Of a stretch of DNA of 64,000 nucleotides, positions 1 through 8,084 are shown one piece after another. Position 1 is the stretch's first letter. Each line of letters begins with the position of its first letter. The position numbers were made by a program, and so were the translations under genes. This DNA is from Neorhizobium galegae (GTDB lineage: Bacteria; Pseudomonadota; Alphaproteobacteria; Rhizobiales; Rhizobiaceae). The notes under the pieces were generated by a model. The model saw nothing but the letters and a program-made list of their open reading frames with translations, was not told the DNA's origin and made no database searches. Location of the stretch: assembly GCF_017877135.1 (NCBI RefSeq), contig NZ_JAGIPH010000001.1:806001-870000 (forward strand). Direction: 5' to 3'.

Positions 1-804
1 CCCGCGAATACGCTCGGCATCCTGGCTGCGCACCGGATTGTAGACGACGAGGCCGAGATCGGGACGGCCATCCACGGCAAAACCAGAATATTCAAGCTCG
101 ATCGGCCCGAGGATCGCATGGTTGAGCCGCTTGGTGCCTTCCCCATGCAGGCCGACATCGTTGTCGTTCCACAGGCGCTCGAAATCCGGGCTACGGGCGC
201 TGAGCTCGCTGACCAGATCGGTGATCTCGGCACTGGCACCGGCACGCGCCGCATCGGTCCGGAAGGCGGCCACCACAAAGCGGGCAATACCGTCGAAATC
301 CTGTTGCGCGGCGCGGACACGGGGATTGCAGAACACCAGACGCAGGATATTGCGCTCCATCGGCGGCAGGGTCGCGTAATCGGTCATCACCACGCAGGCG
401 GCCCCGTTCCAGGCCACGACATCCCAGGTGGCGGTGCGCACGATGGCAGGCGTCGTGTCCATGGCATCGAGCAGGCGTTGCAGGCGGGGTGAAATGCCCT
501 CGACCGGCCGATAGCGGGCCTCGGGCGGATGGCCGAGCCCCAGCATGAACAGGTGCTGGCGCTCCGGTTCCGTCAGCATCAGGCCATTGGCGATGCGGTT
601 CAGAACGTCTGCCGAAGGCGCGCCGCCGCGCCCCTGCTCCAGCCAGGTGTACCAGGTGGGGCTGATATTGGCGCGCTGCGCCACCTCCTCGCGGCGCAGG
701 CCGGGCGTGCGTCTGCGGCTGCCGGAAAAACCGAAGCTTGCCGGATCGAGCCGCAGGCGGCGGTCGCGCAGATAGGTGCCGAGCGTATCGGGGGCTTTGG
801 TCAT
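1..804 (-). CDS. MmyB-type helix-turn-helix transcriptional regulator (C-terminus cut by window edge)
   Basis: The gene runs off the left edge, so only about 268 N-terminal codons are seen. The N-terminus (MTKAPDTLGTYLRDRRLRL...) holds an XRE-type HTH whose key stretch is TPGLRREEVAQRANIS followed by WYTWLEQGRG. This is the signature of regulators with a C-terminal MmyB-like ligand-binding domain, and that domain is recognisable further on (WNGAACVV, ERNILRLVF, VSELSARSPDFERLW). The gene is divergent from a short-chain-dehydrogenase-like gene about 100 bases away, the usual arrangement in which the regulator controls its neighbouring oxidoreductase and itself. The inducer is unknown. Family assignment is confident; the target is inferred from position only. 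Confidence 0.85.
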   Translation of the reverse strand, partial: MTKAPDTLGTYLRDRRLRLDPASFGFSGSRRRTPGLRREEVAQRANISPTWYTWLEQGRGGAPSADVLNRIANGLMLTEPERQHLFMLGLGHPPEARYRPVEGISPRLQRLLDAMDTTPAIVRTATWDVVAWNGAACVVMTDYATLPPMERNILRLVFCNPRVRAAQQDFDGIARFVVAAFRTDAARAGASAEITDLVSELSARSPDFERLWNDNDVGLHGEGTKRLNHAILGPIELEYSGFAVDGRPDLGLVVYNPVRSQDAERIRG

Positions 805-810
805 CGCGAA

Positions 811-853
811 CCTGTTAGGTCTTATACCATGATAAAGTCACTACTTTAACAGG
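811..853. promoter_or_regulatory. Nested inverted repeats in the regulator/SDR divergent promoter
   Basis: CCTGTTA (811-817) is mirrored by TAACAGG (847-853). Within the span, TAAAGT (833-838) is mirrored by ACTTTA (843-848). The repeats sit in the only shared promoter region of the HTH regulator and the SDR-like gene, so an operator for that regulator is a reasonable guess. Not proven. Confidence 0.4.
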
Positions 854-902
854 ATGAAGTCTAGGTGCATCAGGCTCTCCAGACAAGACAGGAGACGAAC
901 CC

Positions 903-1790
903 ATGCGGATCTTTCTAACCGGCGCAACCGGCTTCATCGGCTCGGAAGTGGCACGCAATCTCATTGAGGCAGGACATCAGGTGCTCGGGGTCACCCGCTC
1001 AAGGACCGGCGCAGAGGCACTCGCGGCGCTGGGTACGGAGGTTTTTCATGGCGACCTCAGCGACCCCGATGGTTTGGCCAAGGGTGCCGCCAGCTGCGAC
1101 GCCGTCATCCACACAGCCTTCGATCATGATTTTTCGAACTTTGCCGCCAATTGCGAGAAGGATGCGCGGGTGATCGGAGCACTTGGCGCCGCCCTCAACG
1201 GCTCTGATCGCCCCTTCGTGATCACCTCGGTCACGGGCCTTGGCATGGTGGCGCCGGGACAGCCGGCCATCGAGGATCATTTTGACACCCACAATCGAAA
1301 CCCGCGGATTGCCTCGGAACGGGCCGGCCGCACGCTTCTGGATCGCGGTCTCAACGTATCCTTCGTGCGTCTGTCGCAGATTCACGACACCCGCAAGCAG
1401 GGCCTTGTGACGGCCCTGATCGATCTTGCCCGGCGCACCGGGGTCTCTGCAATGCTGGGCGATGGGGCCGGCCGATGGTCAGCGGCTCCCCTTGAGAGCA
1501 CGGCCCTGCTCTATCGTCTGGCGCTTGAAGAGAAAAAGCCCGGCGGGTGTTACCATGCGGTGGCCGAGGAGGGTGTTCCCCTTAACGCGATTGCCACAGC
1601 CATCGGCGAGCGCCTCAATCTTCCCGTCGTGTCTCTGGAGCATGAGGCGGCGGCCCATTTCGGCTGGCTGTCGCATTTCCTGGAAAGCGACTTCGTCGCA
1701 TCGAGTGCGGCGACGCAAAAGCTGCTGGGCTGGCATCCGCAGGGGCCAAGCCTGCTGGACGACATCCGCAACCTGGATGATGGCGCCTGA
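903..1790 (+). CDS. SDR-family NAD(P)-dependent epimerase/dehydratase-like oxidoreductase
   Basis: The 295-residue protein opens with the Rossmann motif GATGFIGSEVA at about residues 7-17, the extended/atypical SDR form (TGxxGxxG). It has the NmrA/epimerase-like layout: HGDLSDP near 50, and ITSVTGLGM in place of the usual catalytic Ser strand. No obvious YxxxK is visible at the expected position, so it may be a redox-sensing or atypical reductase rather than a classical dehydrogenase. The start has a plausible upstream purine stretch (GGAGACGAACCC). Divergence from the MmyB-type regulator suggests it is that regulator's target. Substrate unknown. Confidence 0.85.
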   Translation: MRIFLTGATGFIGSEVARNLIEAGHQVLGVTRSRTGAEALAALGTEVFHGDLSDPDGLAKGAASCDAVIHTAFDHDFSNFAANCEKDARVIGALGAALNGSDRPFVITSVTGLGMVAPGQPAIEDHFDTHNRNPRIASERAGRTLLDRGLNVSFVRLSQIHDTRKQGLVTALIDLARRTGVSAMLGDGAGRWSAAPLESTALLYRLALEEKKPGGCYHAVAEEGVPLNAIATAIGERLNLPVVSLEHEAAAHFGWLSHFLESDFVASSAATQKLLGWHPQGPSLLDDIRNLDDGA

Positions 1791-1806
1791 TCTGCCCAAT
1801 CGTCTT

Positions 1807-1843
1807 CACCTGACCCCGCGGACAAGGACCGCAGGGTCAGGTG
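1807..1843. terminator. Hairpin between convergent genes
   Basis: CACCTGACCC (1807-1816) pairs with GGGTCAGGTG (1834-1843), and the inner bases GCGG/CCGC extend the stem. It lies between the stop of the SDR-like gene and the stop of the convergent hydrolase gene, so it could terminate from both sides. No clear T-run follows. Confidence 0.55.
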
Positions 1844-1850
1844 CAGGCCA

Positions 1851-2855
1851 TCAGATGTCGAACTGGTAGGACTTGGGCACGAAACGGTATCCCGTCTCAT
1901 GCTTTTCCGCATAGCCTACGGCCGGGAACGGCATGTGATAGCCGAGGAAGGCAATCCGATCGTTCGCGATCATGTCGAACACCGTCTTGCGGCTTGCGGC
2001 GGCCGCCTTCTTGTCCATGTCGAACTTTACTTCCCAGTCCGGCCGCTGCAGCGACAGCACGAAGTGGTTTGCCGTATCGGCCGTCAGAACCAGGCAACGC
2101 CCGCCCGATTCGATATTGTAGATCATGTGGCCGGGCGAATGGCCGAAGGCTTCCAGACTGGTAATGCCGCTGACCACGGTTGCGCTCTTGCCGATGAAAG
2201 TGGCCTTTTCGGCGAGCGGCTTGACATTGGCAAGCACCGCCTTGTGGCCGCCTTCCGCTGCCGTTCCCTGGCGCGCCGAGCTGCTCCAGAAATCATATTC
2301 CACCTGGCCGATGATGTAGCGCGCATTCGGAAAGGCCGGCTTGCCGCCTTCCATCAGGCCGCCGATGTGATCGCCGTGCAGATGCGTCAGCACCACCACG
2401 GTCACATCTTCCGGGCGATAGCCGGCAGCCTCAAGGCCCTCCAGCAGACGGCCATTGCCGGCGGCTCGGCCGTTTTCACCAAAGCCGGTATCAAACAGCA
2501 CCCGGTCGCTTCCGGTATTGACCAGTGTCGGCGAGAAGGAATTGACGAAATTGTCCTTAGGCAGGAAATTCTGCTCCAGAAGCGCAGAAACCGTCTGCTC
2601 CTTCTGGTTGGTGCCGAAGGTTTCGCCGGGCTTTCCGGAGGCGCGCGCGCCGTCCTTCACCACGAGCACCTCAAATTCTCCAAGCTTGAAACTGTGCGTA
2701 TCTGCCGGCAGGACTTTTGTCATGTGTCTATCCGTCGAGGTTTGTGTGCTGCTGGCTTGCGCCAGGGCGCGTCCGGACAGAACCGCCGGTGCAGCAAGAA
2801 AGCCCACCCCCGCCGTGCCCAGAAGCGCGCGCCGCCCCATTTGAAACTGCGTCAT
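1851..2855 (-). CDS. Tat-exported metallo-beta-lactamase-fold hydrolase
   Basis: The start is chosen at the ATG preceded by GGGAGGTGGCA. A longer upstream frame exists but lacks a ribosome site and a sensible N-terminus. The 334-residue product begins with a twin-arginine-like signal (MGRRALLGTAGVGF, then an AxA-type end near residue 28), pointing to a folded periplasmic enzyme. The MBL metal motif HLHGDHIGG (HxHxDH) and a later GHSPGHM give the binuclear metal site. Such proteins include quorum-quenching lactonases and arylsulfatase-like hydrolases, and the substrate cannot be told from sequence. It is divergent from an MFS exporter gene 188 bases away, suggesting a shared promoter and possibly coupled detoxification. 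Confidence 0.85.
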   Translation of the reverse strand: MTQFQMGRRALLGTAGVGFLAAPAVLSGRALAQASSTQTSTDRHMTKVLPADTHSFKLGEFEVLVVKDGARASGKPGETFGTNQKEQTVSALLEQNFLPKDNFVNSFSPTLVNTGSDRVLFDTGFGENGRAAGNGRLLEGLEAAGYRPEDVTVVVLTHLHGDHIGGLMEGGKPAFPNARYIIGQVEYDFWSSSARQGTAAEGGHKAVLANVKPLAEKATFIGKSATVVSGITSLEAFGHSPGHMIYNIESGGRCLVLTADTANHFVLSLQRPDWEVKFDMDKKAAAASRKTVFDMIANDRIAFLGYHMPFPAVGYAEKHETGYRFVPKSYQFDI

Positions 2856-3043
2856 TGCCACCTCCCATGCGCAGACCGAATGCGCGTGTGCCGTCGTGAC
2901 CGGTCGCAGCAACAGATATGGCAAAGACATGCAAAGGAGAACGCCTGTCACGTAGTCGTGATAGCCATGCCAGAGCCCCCGAAATCCAGTAGCCGGACGC
3001 CCAAACGAGGCGTAGGAAGACGCCAGCCGAAGTTTCGCAAAGC

Positions 3044-4462
3044 ATGCCCGCCATGAACCGGATTGTCCCCCTCATTCTTGCCGTCGCTCTTTTCATGGAG
3101 CAGATGGATTCCACCGTCATCGCCACCGCCCTTCCCGCCATCGCGACCGACCTTGGCGTCGGGCCGATCACGCTGAAGCTGGCGCTTACCTCCTACATGG
3201 TGGCGCTTGCCGTGTTCATTCCCATCAGCGGCTGGATGGCCGACAAATTCGGCGCAAAAAGCATTTTCCGCGTGGCGATCCTCGTCTTCGTGGTGGGTTC
3301 CATCTGCTGTGCGGTTTCCTCGTCGGTCGTGGAATTCGTCCTGGCGCGCTTCCTGCAGGGCATGGGCGGGGCGATGATGACGCCTGTCGGGCGGCTTGTT
3401 CTGTTGCGGACGACGGAGAAGAAGGATCTGGTCTCGGCCATGGCGCTTCTGACCATTCCAGCCCTTGTCGGCCCGCTGACAGGGCCGCCGGTCGGCGGCT
3501 TCATCACCACCTATTTCACCTGGCACTGGATCTTTCTCATCAACGTGCCGGTGGGTCTTGCCGGCGTCTGGCTTTCCACCATCTACCTGCCCGACATCGA
3601 ACGGCGCGCCGCGCCGCCGATCGACCTTTACGGTTTCCTGCTGATTTCGCTGACGGCCGCCGGCACCGTGTTCGGGCTTTCCGTCGTCAGCCTTCCGGCG
3701 CTGCCGCCGATCGTGGGGATCGTCACCACCATGATTGGCCTTGTCTGCGGTGGGCTTTACCTGCGCCACGCCCGCACGCACCCGGCCCCGATCCTCAAGC
3801 TGACGCTGTTTCGCAATCAGGCCTTTCGCGCCGCCATCACCGGCGGCACGCTGTTTCGCATCGCAACCGGCGCCGTGCCCTTCCTGATGCCGCTGATGCT
3901 GCAGCTATCCTTCGGCATGACGCCGTTCCAGTCGGGCCTCACCACCTTTGCCGGCGCACTTGGGGCGCTGACAGTGAAATTCGTTGCCAAGCGGCTGTTT
4001 GCCTCGACGGGCTTCAAGATGACGCTCATCGGCGCAAGCGTTGCCGGTGCGGCAACGACTGCGGTGAACGGCTTCTTTACAGCCCAGACGCCGCAGGGCG
4101 TGATCATTCTCTTCCTGTTTGCCTCCGGCCTTGCCCGCTCGATGTTCTTTACCGGCACCAATGCGCTCAGCTACTCCGAAATCGAGGATGACGAGGCAAG
4201 CCAGGCGACCTCGATCAGTTCGGTGCTGCAGCAGGTGAGCCTTGCGCTCGGCGTGGCCTTTGCCGCCTTCGTGCTGGAAGCCTCGTCCTATCTGTCGGGC
4301 TCGCACCTGCAGCTGGCGGATTTCCACCTTGCCTTCTTCCTGGTGTCGGTGGTGTCGCTCGCCTCGCTTCTACCGCTTCTGCCGCTCGATGCCGGCGCCG
4401 GTGCCGGCGTTTCCGGCCATCGCCGCTATGCGGCGCGGCCGGCCGAAGCGCCGGGCGAATAG
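3044..4462 (+). CDS. MFS transporter, DHA2/EmrB-like drug exporter
   Basis: This 472-residue, strongly hydrophobic protein has at least 12 membrane segments. The N-terminal helix carries MDSTVIATALPAIATDL, the typical DHA2 (14-TMS) first-helix motif, followed by the A-type loop motif GWMADKFGAK and the C-type motif region LVGPLTGPPVGG. Homologues export drugs or metabolites by proton antiport in the inner membrane. Two start codons lie close together (MPAMNR); the first is annotated. It is divergent from the exported MBL hydrolase and convergent with rlmE about 20 bases downstream. Substrate unknown. Confidence 0.88.
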   Translation: MPAMNRIVPLILAVALFMEQMDSTVIATALPAIATDLGVGPITLKLALTSYMVALAVFIPISGWMADKFGAKSIFRVAILVFVVGSICCAVSSSVVEFVLARFLQGMGGAMMTPVGRLVLLRTTEKKDLVSAMALLTIPALVGPLTGPPVGGFITTYFTWHWIFLINVPVGLAGVWLSTIYLPDIERRAAPPIDLYGFLLISLTAAGTVFGLSVVSLPALPPIVGIVTTMIGLVCGGLYLRHARTHPAPILKLTLFRNQAFRAAITGGTLFRIATGAVPFLMPLMLQLSFGMTPFQSGLTTFAGALGALTVKFVAKRLFASTGFKMTLIGASVAGAATTAVNGFFTAQTPQGVIILFLFASGLARSMFFTGTNALSYSEIEDDEASQATSISSVLQQVSLALGVAFAAFVLEASSYLSGSHLQLADFHLAFFLVSVVSLASLLPLLPLDAGAGAGVSGHRRYAARPAEAPGE

Positions 4463-4483
4463 ACCTGAAACCCGCCCGAAAGC

Positions 4484-5272
4484 TCAGGCCTCGTCGTCCT
4501 CGTCCGGATAAGGCCGGCGAGGATCGCCGGCGTCTTCCAGAAGACCGTTTTCGCGGTGCATCTCGTCGCGGTAGCGGCCCATGACGCTGCCGTCCTTGCG
4601 GCCCTTGAACCCCTTGGCGAGCAGGAACATTTCCACCGATTCCTGGCGCGACGAAGCCGGCTTGATATGCAGCACCTGGCGGAAATTCTGCTTCAGCATA
4701 TTGAGCAGGTCCTTTTCCGTGCCGCCCTGGAAGGTCTTTGCGAGGAAATGCCCGCCTTCGGCCAGCACTTCCACGGCAAAATAGGCTGCGACTTCGCACA
4801 GATGCATGGTGCGCAGATGGTCTGTCTTCTGGTGGCCGGTGGTGGGGGCCGCCATGTCGGAAATGACGAGATCCGGCGTGCCGCCGACGGCCTCCATCAG
4901 AAGCGCCGGGGCATTCTCATCCAGAAAGTCGAGCTGCAGGATTTTCACCCCCGGCAGCGGCGCCATTTCGAGAAAATCGATCGCGGCGACACGGATATCG
5001 CTATCGGTGGAGCCGGTGACCTTGGCGGCGATCTGCGACCAGCTGCCGGGGGCGGCCCCCAGATCGATGATGCGGCGCGCGCCCTTCAGCACCTGATTCT
5101 TCTCGTCGATTTCGAGAAGCTTGAAGGCGGCGCGGGCACGATAGCCCTCGATCTTGGCGCGCTGCACGTAAGGATCGTTGATATGCCGCTCGAGCCAGCG
5201 GCGCGAGGACGCCTTCAGCTTGCCCTTGTGGACCTTCTGGCCGAGCTTGCGGCCGATGGGAGCCTTGGTCAT
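4484..5272 (-). CDS. rlmE: 23S rRNA (uridine-2552-2'-O)-methyltransferase RlmE
   Basis: The 262-residue FtsJ/RrmJ-family enzyme 2'-O-methylates U2552 in the 23S A-loop late in 50S assembly. The SAM motif [12 protein letters not shown] lies near residue 70. The K-D-K-E catalytic tetrad is recognisable as K in [10 protein letters not shown] in ISDMAAP, K in FLAKTFQGG and E in QESVEMF. A basic N-terminus ([22 protein letters not shown]) and an acidic tail (PYPDEDDEA) are typical of alphaproteobacterial members. Its ATG overlaps the stop of the upstream exopolyphosphatase gene (ATGA), so the two are translationally coupled. Confidence 0.95.
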   Translation of the reverse strand: MTKAPIGRKLGQKVHKGKLKASSRRWLERHINDPYVQRAKIEGYRARAAFKLLEIDEKNQVLKGARRIIDLGAAPGSWSQIAAKVTGSTDSDIRVAAIDFLEMAPLPGVKILQLDFLDENAPALLMEAVGGTPDLVISDMAAPTTGHQKTDHLRTMHLCEVAAYFAVEVLAEGGHFLAKTFQGGTEKDLLNMLKQNFRQVLHIKPASSRQESVEMFLLAKGFKGRKDGSVMGRYRDEMHRENGLLEDAGDPRRPYPDEDDEA

Positions 5273-7449
5273 CGATGGTTCTCCGTGGCACCGCGTGCCG
5301 CATTATCGCCGGGGCGGCGGCCGCGAAAGCGCCGCCAGACGCCGTCATCCGCCATCATATCGGTCAGAAGGCCTTCGCGCAGGCCGCGATCGGCAACCCG
5401 CATGCGCTGGCTTGGCCAGCGTCGGCGGATCGCTTCCAGAATGGCGCAGCCGGCAAGCACCAGATCAGCGCGATCCGGCCCGATGCAGGGGTTGGCCGCG
5501 CGACCCTCGAAATCCCAGGACAGGAGCTTTTCCTGCATGGCGCTGACTTCCGCATCCGAAAGCCACAGGCCATCCACCTTGCGCCGGTCATAGCGTGGCA
5601 GATCGAGATGCACGCCGGCAAGCGTCGTGACCGTGCCAGATGTGCCGATCAGGTGGAAATCTTCCTCCGGACGCGCACTTTCCCCGCCAAGCGCCGGGCA
5701 TTCGAAGCCGGCGAGCATGCCTTCGACCTCTTCGACCATGGCCGAAAACACTGCGGGCGTGACATTCTGCCCGCCATGGCGTTCCGACAATGTCACGACG
5801 CCGACCGGCAGCGAGGTCCAGTGGGTGATGTGGTTCGCAAGCCGCGAGGAGCGGTTGGCGCGGATGCGGATGACGGCGATTTCTGAGGATCCACCGCCGA
5901 TATCGAAGAGCACGACGGAGCGCGCCTCGCGCCCGACCAGCGACGAGCAGCCGGACACGGCAAGCCGCGCCTCGGTTTCCCGGTCAATGATTTCCAGCTC
6001 CAGCCCGGTTTCGCGGGTGACGCGCGCCAAAAACTCCTCGCCATTGGCGGCAGCCCGGCAGGCCTCCGTCGCAATCAGCCGCATCTTGCGGATCGGCCGG
6101 TTGGCAAGTTTTAGCGCGCAGATGCGCAGCGCTTCCACGGCCCGGTCCATCGCCTCGGTGGAAAGGCGTCCCGTCGCGGCAAGCCCTTCCCCCAGCCGGA
6201 CGATGCGCGAAAACGCATCGACGACGCGAAACTGCCCCGGCCGCGTCGGCTGGGCAATCAGAAGGCGGCAATTGTTCGTGCCAAGATCAAGCGCTGCATA
6301 AAGATCATCCGGAGCACCGCGATCGGCGGCGGTTCGGCCCGAAACGCCGTGCGGCACCGACAGCCCCGGATGCGCGCCTTGATGGCCTCCATGATGGCCC
6401 CCCTGATGCGCCCCGGCACCGCCATGTCCGTTGCGCCCGCGGGCGTCGTGCGGGCCCCCATGGGCGGGCTTTGACGGCAACCCCTTGCCCGAAGCCGCAT
6501 GGGCATGCCCACCGTGGGCGCCATGAGACGGACCACCCGCCCGGCCGCCGTGGCTACCCTGCCCTGCTTTTCCGGAGGAACCTTGGCCGCCTGCAGCCTG
6601 CACTCCACCCCTATGAGCCGATCCATGCGGACCACCGCGCTCAAAGGCGCCACCCGGCTGAGAGCCGTGCCTGTTTCCACCGGAGGGTTGTGACTCTGCG
6701 TGAGAAAGGTGCGACGCGTCATGATGGTGTGCCGCAGACCCTGGCGCCTGCCCGTGAACCGCGGCATGCGTTCGGCCCTGGTCCGGCGCACCGCCGTGAC
6801 CGCCCGCCGCAAGGTCCACGTCCTGCCCGCCACCCTGGCCAGCATTCCCCTGGCCGGCATGACCACCATGACTAGGACCGCCGTGACCGCCCAGCCCTTG
6901 TCCACCGTGCCCCTGTCCACCGTGCCCCTGTCCACCATGACCGTGCCCGGACCGCCCACCGCGCCCGGAGGCGGCAAGCGGACGTCCCTGCAGGCTGCGC
7001 GCTTCGCTTTTGCCCCGGCCACGCCGGCGCTTGCGCCCTGACGGTGCGCCCCGGTCGTCCGATGTCTGCGTGTCTACCTTTGATCCTGAGGCCACACCCG
7101 ATGTCATGCCCGCGGCGAGGGCCGATACGGTCGAATGAAGACGGTGCGGTTGCGTCACCACCGGTTCACCGTCCGCCGCTACGGTTTGCGCCTTGCCGGC
7201 CATATCCTTCGGCGCGCGCGCGCGACGGCGCTTTCGCTTGCGCGGTGGTGCACTGTCCGTGCTTTGCGGGCGTCGGGCATCCGGGCGCTCGCCCTGGTCG
7301 ATGCCATGCGCAACTGCTGCGGACGGCGGCTTGCCGCTCCGCTTGGCCTTTCGGCGACGTCCGGCCTTCTTGTCCGGTCGTCCTGCTGCTGACGCCCCGC
7401 CTTCGGGCGGCTTGCCGCCGCTGTCGGGGTTCATCACTGATCTATCCAT
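5269..7449 (-). CDS. ppx: Ppx/GppA-family exopolyphosphatase with long low-complexity N-terminal extension
   Basis: The C-terminal ~340 residues are an ASKHA-fold Ppx/GppA phosphatase (polyP to Pi, or pppGpp to ppGpp). Motifs are [42 protein letters not shown] and [10 protein letters not shown]. Before it lie about 380 residues of low complexity: Lys/Arg-rich blocks ([23 protein letters not shown]) and then a His/Gly/Ala/Gln-rich tract with repeated GHGGQ units. Ppx proteins of other bacteria lack this His/Gly tract. The start ([12 protein letters not shown]) is the most plausible; a second ATG 15 bases later (7434) is possible, and an open frame extends to 7653 without a ribosome site. The gene overlaps rlmE by ATGA. 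Confidence 0.88.
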   Translation of the reverse strand: MDRSVMNPDSGGKPPEGGASAAGRPDKKAGRRRKAKRSGKPPSAAVAHGIDQGERPDARRPQSTDSAPPRKRKRRRARAPKDMAGKAQTVAADGEPVVTQPHRLHSTVSALAAGMTSGVASGSKVDTQTSDDRGAPSGRKRRRGRGKSEARSLQGRPLAASGRGGRSGHGHGGQGHGGQGHGGQGLGGHGGPSHGGHAGQGNAGQGGGQDVDLAAGGHGGAPDQGRTHAAVHGQAPGSAAHHHDASHLSHAESQPSGGNRHGSQPGGAFERGGPHGSAHRGGVQAAGGQGSSGKAGQGSHGGRAGGPSHGAHGGHAHAASGKGLPSKPAHGGPHDARGRNGHGGAGAHQGGHHGGHQGAHPGLSVPHGVSGRTAADRGAPDDLYAALDLGTNNCRLLIAQPTRPGQFRVVDAFSRIVRLGEGLAATGRLSTEAMDRAVEALRICALKLANRPIRKMRLIATEACRAAANGEEFLARVTRETGLELEIIDRETEARLAVSGCSSLVGREARSVVLFDIGGGSSEIAVIRIRANRSSRLANHITHWTSLPVGVVTLSERHGGQNVTPAVFSAMVEEVEGMLAGFECPALGGESARPEEDFHLIGTSGTVTTLAGVHLDLPRYDRRKVDGLWLSDAEVSAMQEKLLSWDFEGRAANPCIGPDRADLVLAGCAILEAIRRRWPSQRMRVADRGLREGLLTDMMADDGVWRRFRGRRPGDNAARGATENHR
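6901..6945. repeat. 15-bp tandem repeat inside ppx coding sequence
   Basis: TCCACCGTGCCCCTG is present twice exactly (6901-6915, 6916-6930), followed by a diverged copy (6931-6945). An imperfect copy also precedes them. On the minus strand they encode the GHGGQ-type repeat of the ppx extension. Such repeats can change copy number by slippage. Confidence 0.75.
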
Positions 7450-7853
7450 CGTGCCGCGCAAGAGCCGTTCGGCCCGCTGCGGCGTTAATCGTTTCGTTGG
7501 CAAGAGGATAACAGCCGCAGACGATTTCGCCAATGGCTTTGTCAAAGCCGCTGCGCGCCGTCTCGCCCGCCCCCCGCGCCTGCGCCAATGGCCCGCTCCC
7601 CGCGCCAGCGCGAATGGCATGCAGGTGGGGACCTCAAAGCACCAGGGACACACGACCCGCCACCGTCCCCGGCCGTCAACCGACCCTCGACCTCGTCCTC
7701 ACGACCTTTGCGCACACGAGCGAAAAAGTCGGAAATCGCCCCTTGATCGACCCGGAAAATCTGTTACAAGGCGCCCACCGACACGGTTCGGCCTTCGGCA
7801 CCCACCCGAAAGCCATCAACCGCACAGTCCGAAACGCTCGCGTTTCGACGGAC
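7450..7853. other. Intergenic region between ppx and tRNA-Gln
   Basis: No gene with believable codon structure was seen in these ~400 bases. Open frames here are uninterrupted only because of high GC. The region holds the ppx promoter on the left and the tRNA promoter on the right. Confidence 0.5.
7743..7770 (+). promoter_or_regulatory. Candidate sigma-70 promoter for tRNA-Gln
   Basis: TTGATC (7743-7748) and TACAAG (7765-7770) are separated by 16 bases, and CTTGAC-like -35 boxes are usual for rhizobial tRNA promoters. They lie about 85 bases upstream of the mature tRNA. The match is approximate. Confidence 0.4.
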
Positions 7854-7927
7854 TGGGGAATAGTTCAATGGTAGAACGACGGACTCTGACTCCGTTAATC
7901 TTGGTTCGAATCCAGGTTCCCCAGCCA
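7854..7927 (+). tRNA. tRNA-Gln (anticodon CUG)
   Basis: The acceptor stem TGGGGAA (7854-7860) pairs with TTCCCCA (7917-7923), followed by G and an encoded CCA. The D arm is GTTCAATGGTAGAAC. The anticodon stem is ACGGA/TCCGT with loop CTCTGAC, giving anticodon CTG at 7886-7888, which reads CAG. The T arm is CTTGG-TTCGAAT-CCAGG. A tyrosine integrase gene follows within 160 bases, and a copy of the tRNA 3' end occurs at 26171-26187, so this gene is the attachment site of a genomic island. Insertion preserved the tRNA. Confidence 0.96.
7908..7924 (+). repeat. Island attachment core at tRNA side (attL)
   Basis: The 17 bases GAATCCAGGTTCCCCAG cover the T-loop end, T-stem 3' strand, acceptor 3' strand and discriminator of tRNA-Gln. 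The partner copy lies 18.3 kb to the right with one difference. The 3' end of a tRNA is the classical core site for tyrosine integrases. Confidence 0.65.
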
Positions 7928-7997
7928 ATTCTCCCAAATTCCTGTTATCCTTGATTTTTCCAGCCGCGCCGGATCCCGTTTTGGCATCATTGGCGAC

Positions 7998-8033
7998 CTG
8001 ATGCCCAGAACTGATGCCCAAAGGTGATGCCCA
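7998..8033 (+). repeat. Three direct repeats YTGATGCCCA/GTGATGCCCA with 13-bp period
   Basis: CTGATGCCCA (7998-8007), CTGATGCCCA (8011-8020) and GTGATGCCCA (8024-8033) are spaced exactly 13 bases start to start. They lie between the att core and the integrase gene, where arm-type integrase-binding sites are normally found. A fourth copy sits at the other island end. A partial inverted copy (TTGGCATCAT) starts at 7981. Confidence 0.6.
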
Positions 8034-8084
8034 GCCGAATTCGGCGCGGTCGAACCTTCGGTCTCGATACAGGGTCTGTTCGTC

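Noticed and set aside
1899..3056. 385-codon plus-strand frame opposite the MBL-fold gene
   Set aside because: It lies antisense to a gene with an intact metal-binding motif and strong ribosome site; its sequence is Arg/His-rich shadow.
6886..6945. Tandem repeats in ppx as a CRISPR-like array
   Set aside because: Unit is 15 bases without spacers, in frame and encoding a peptide repeat.
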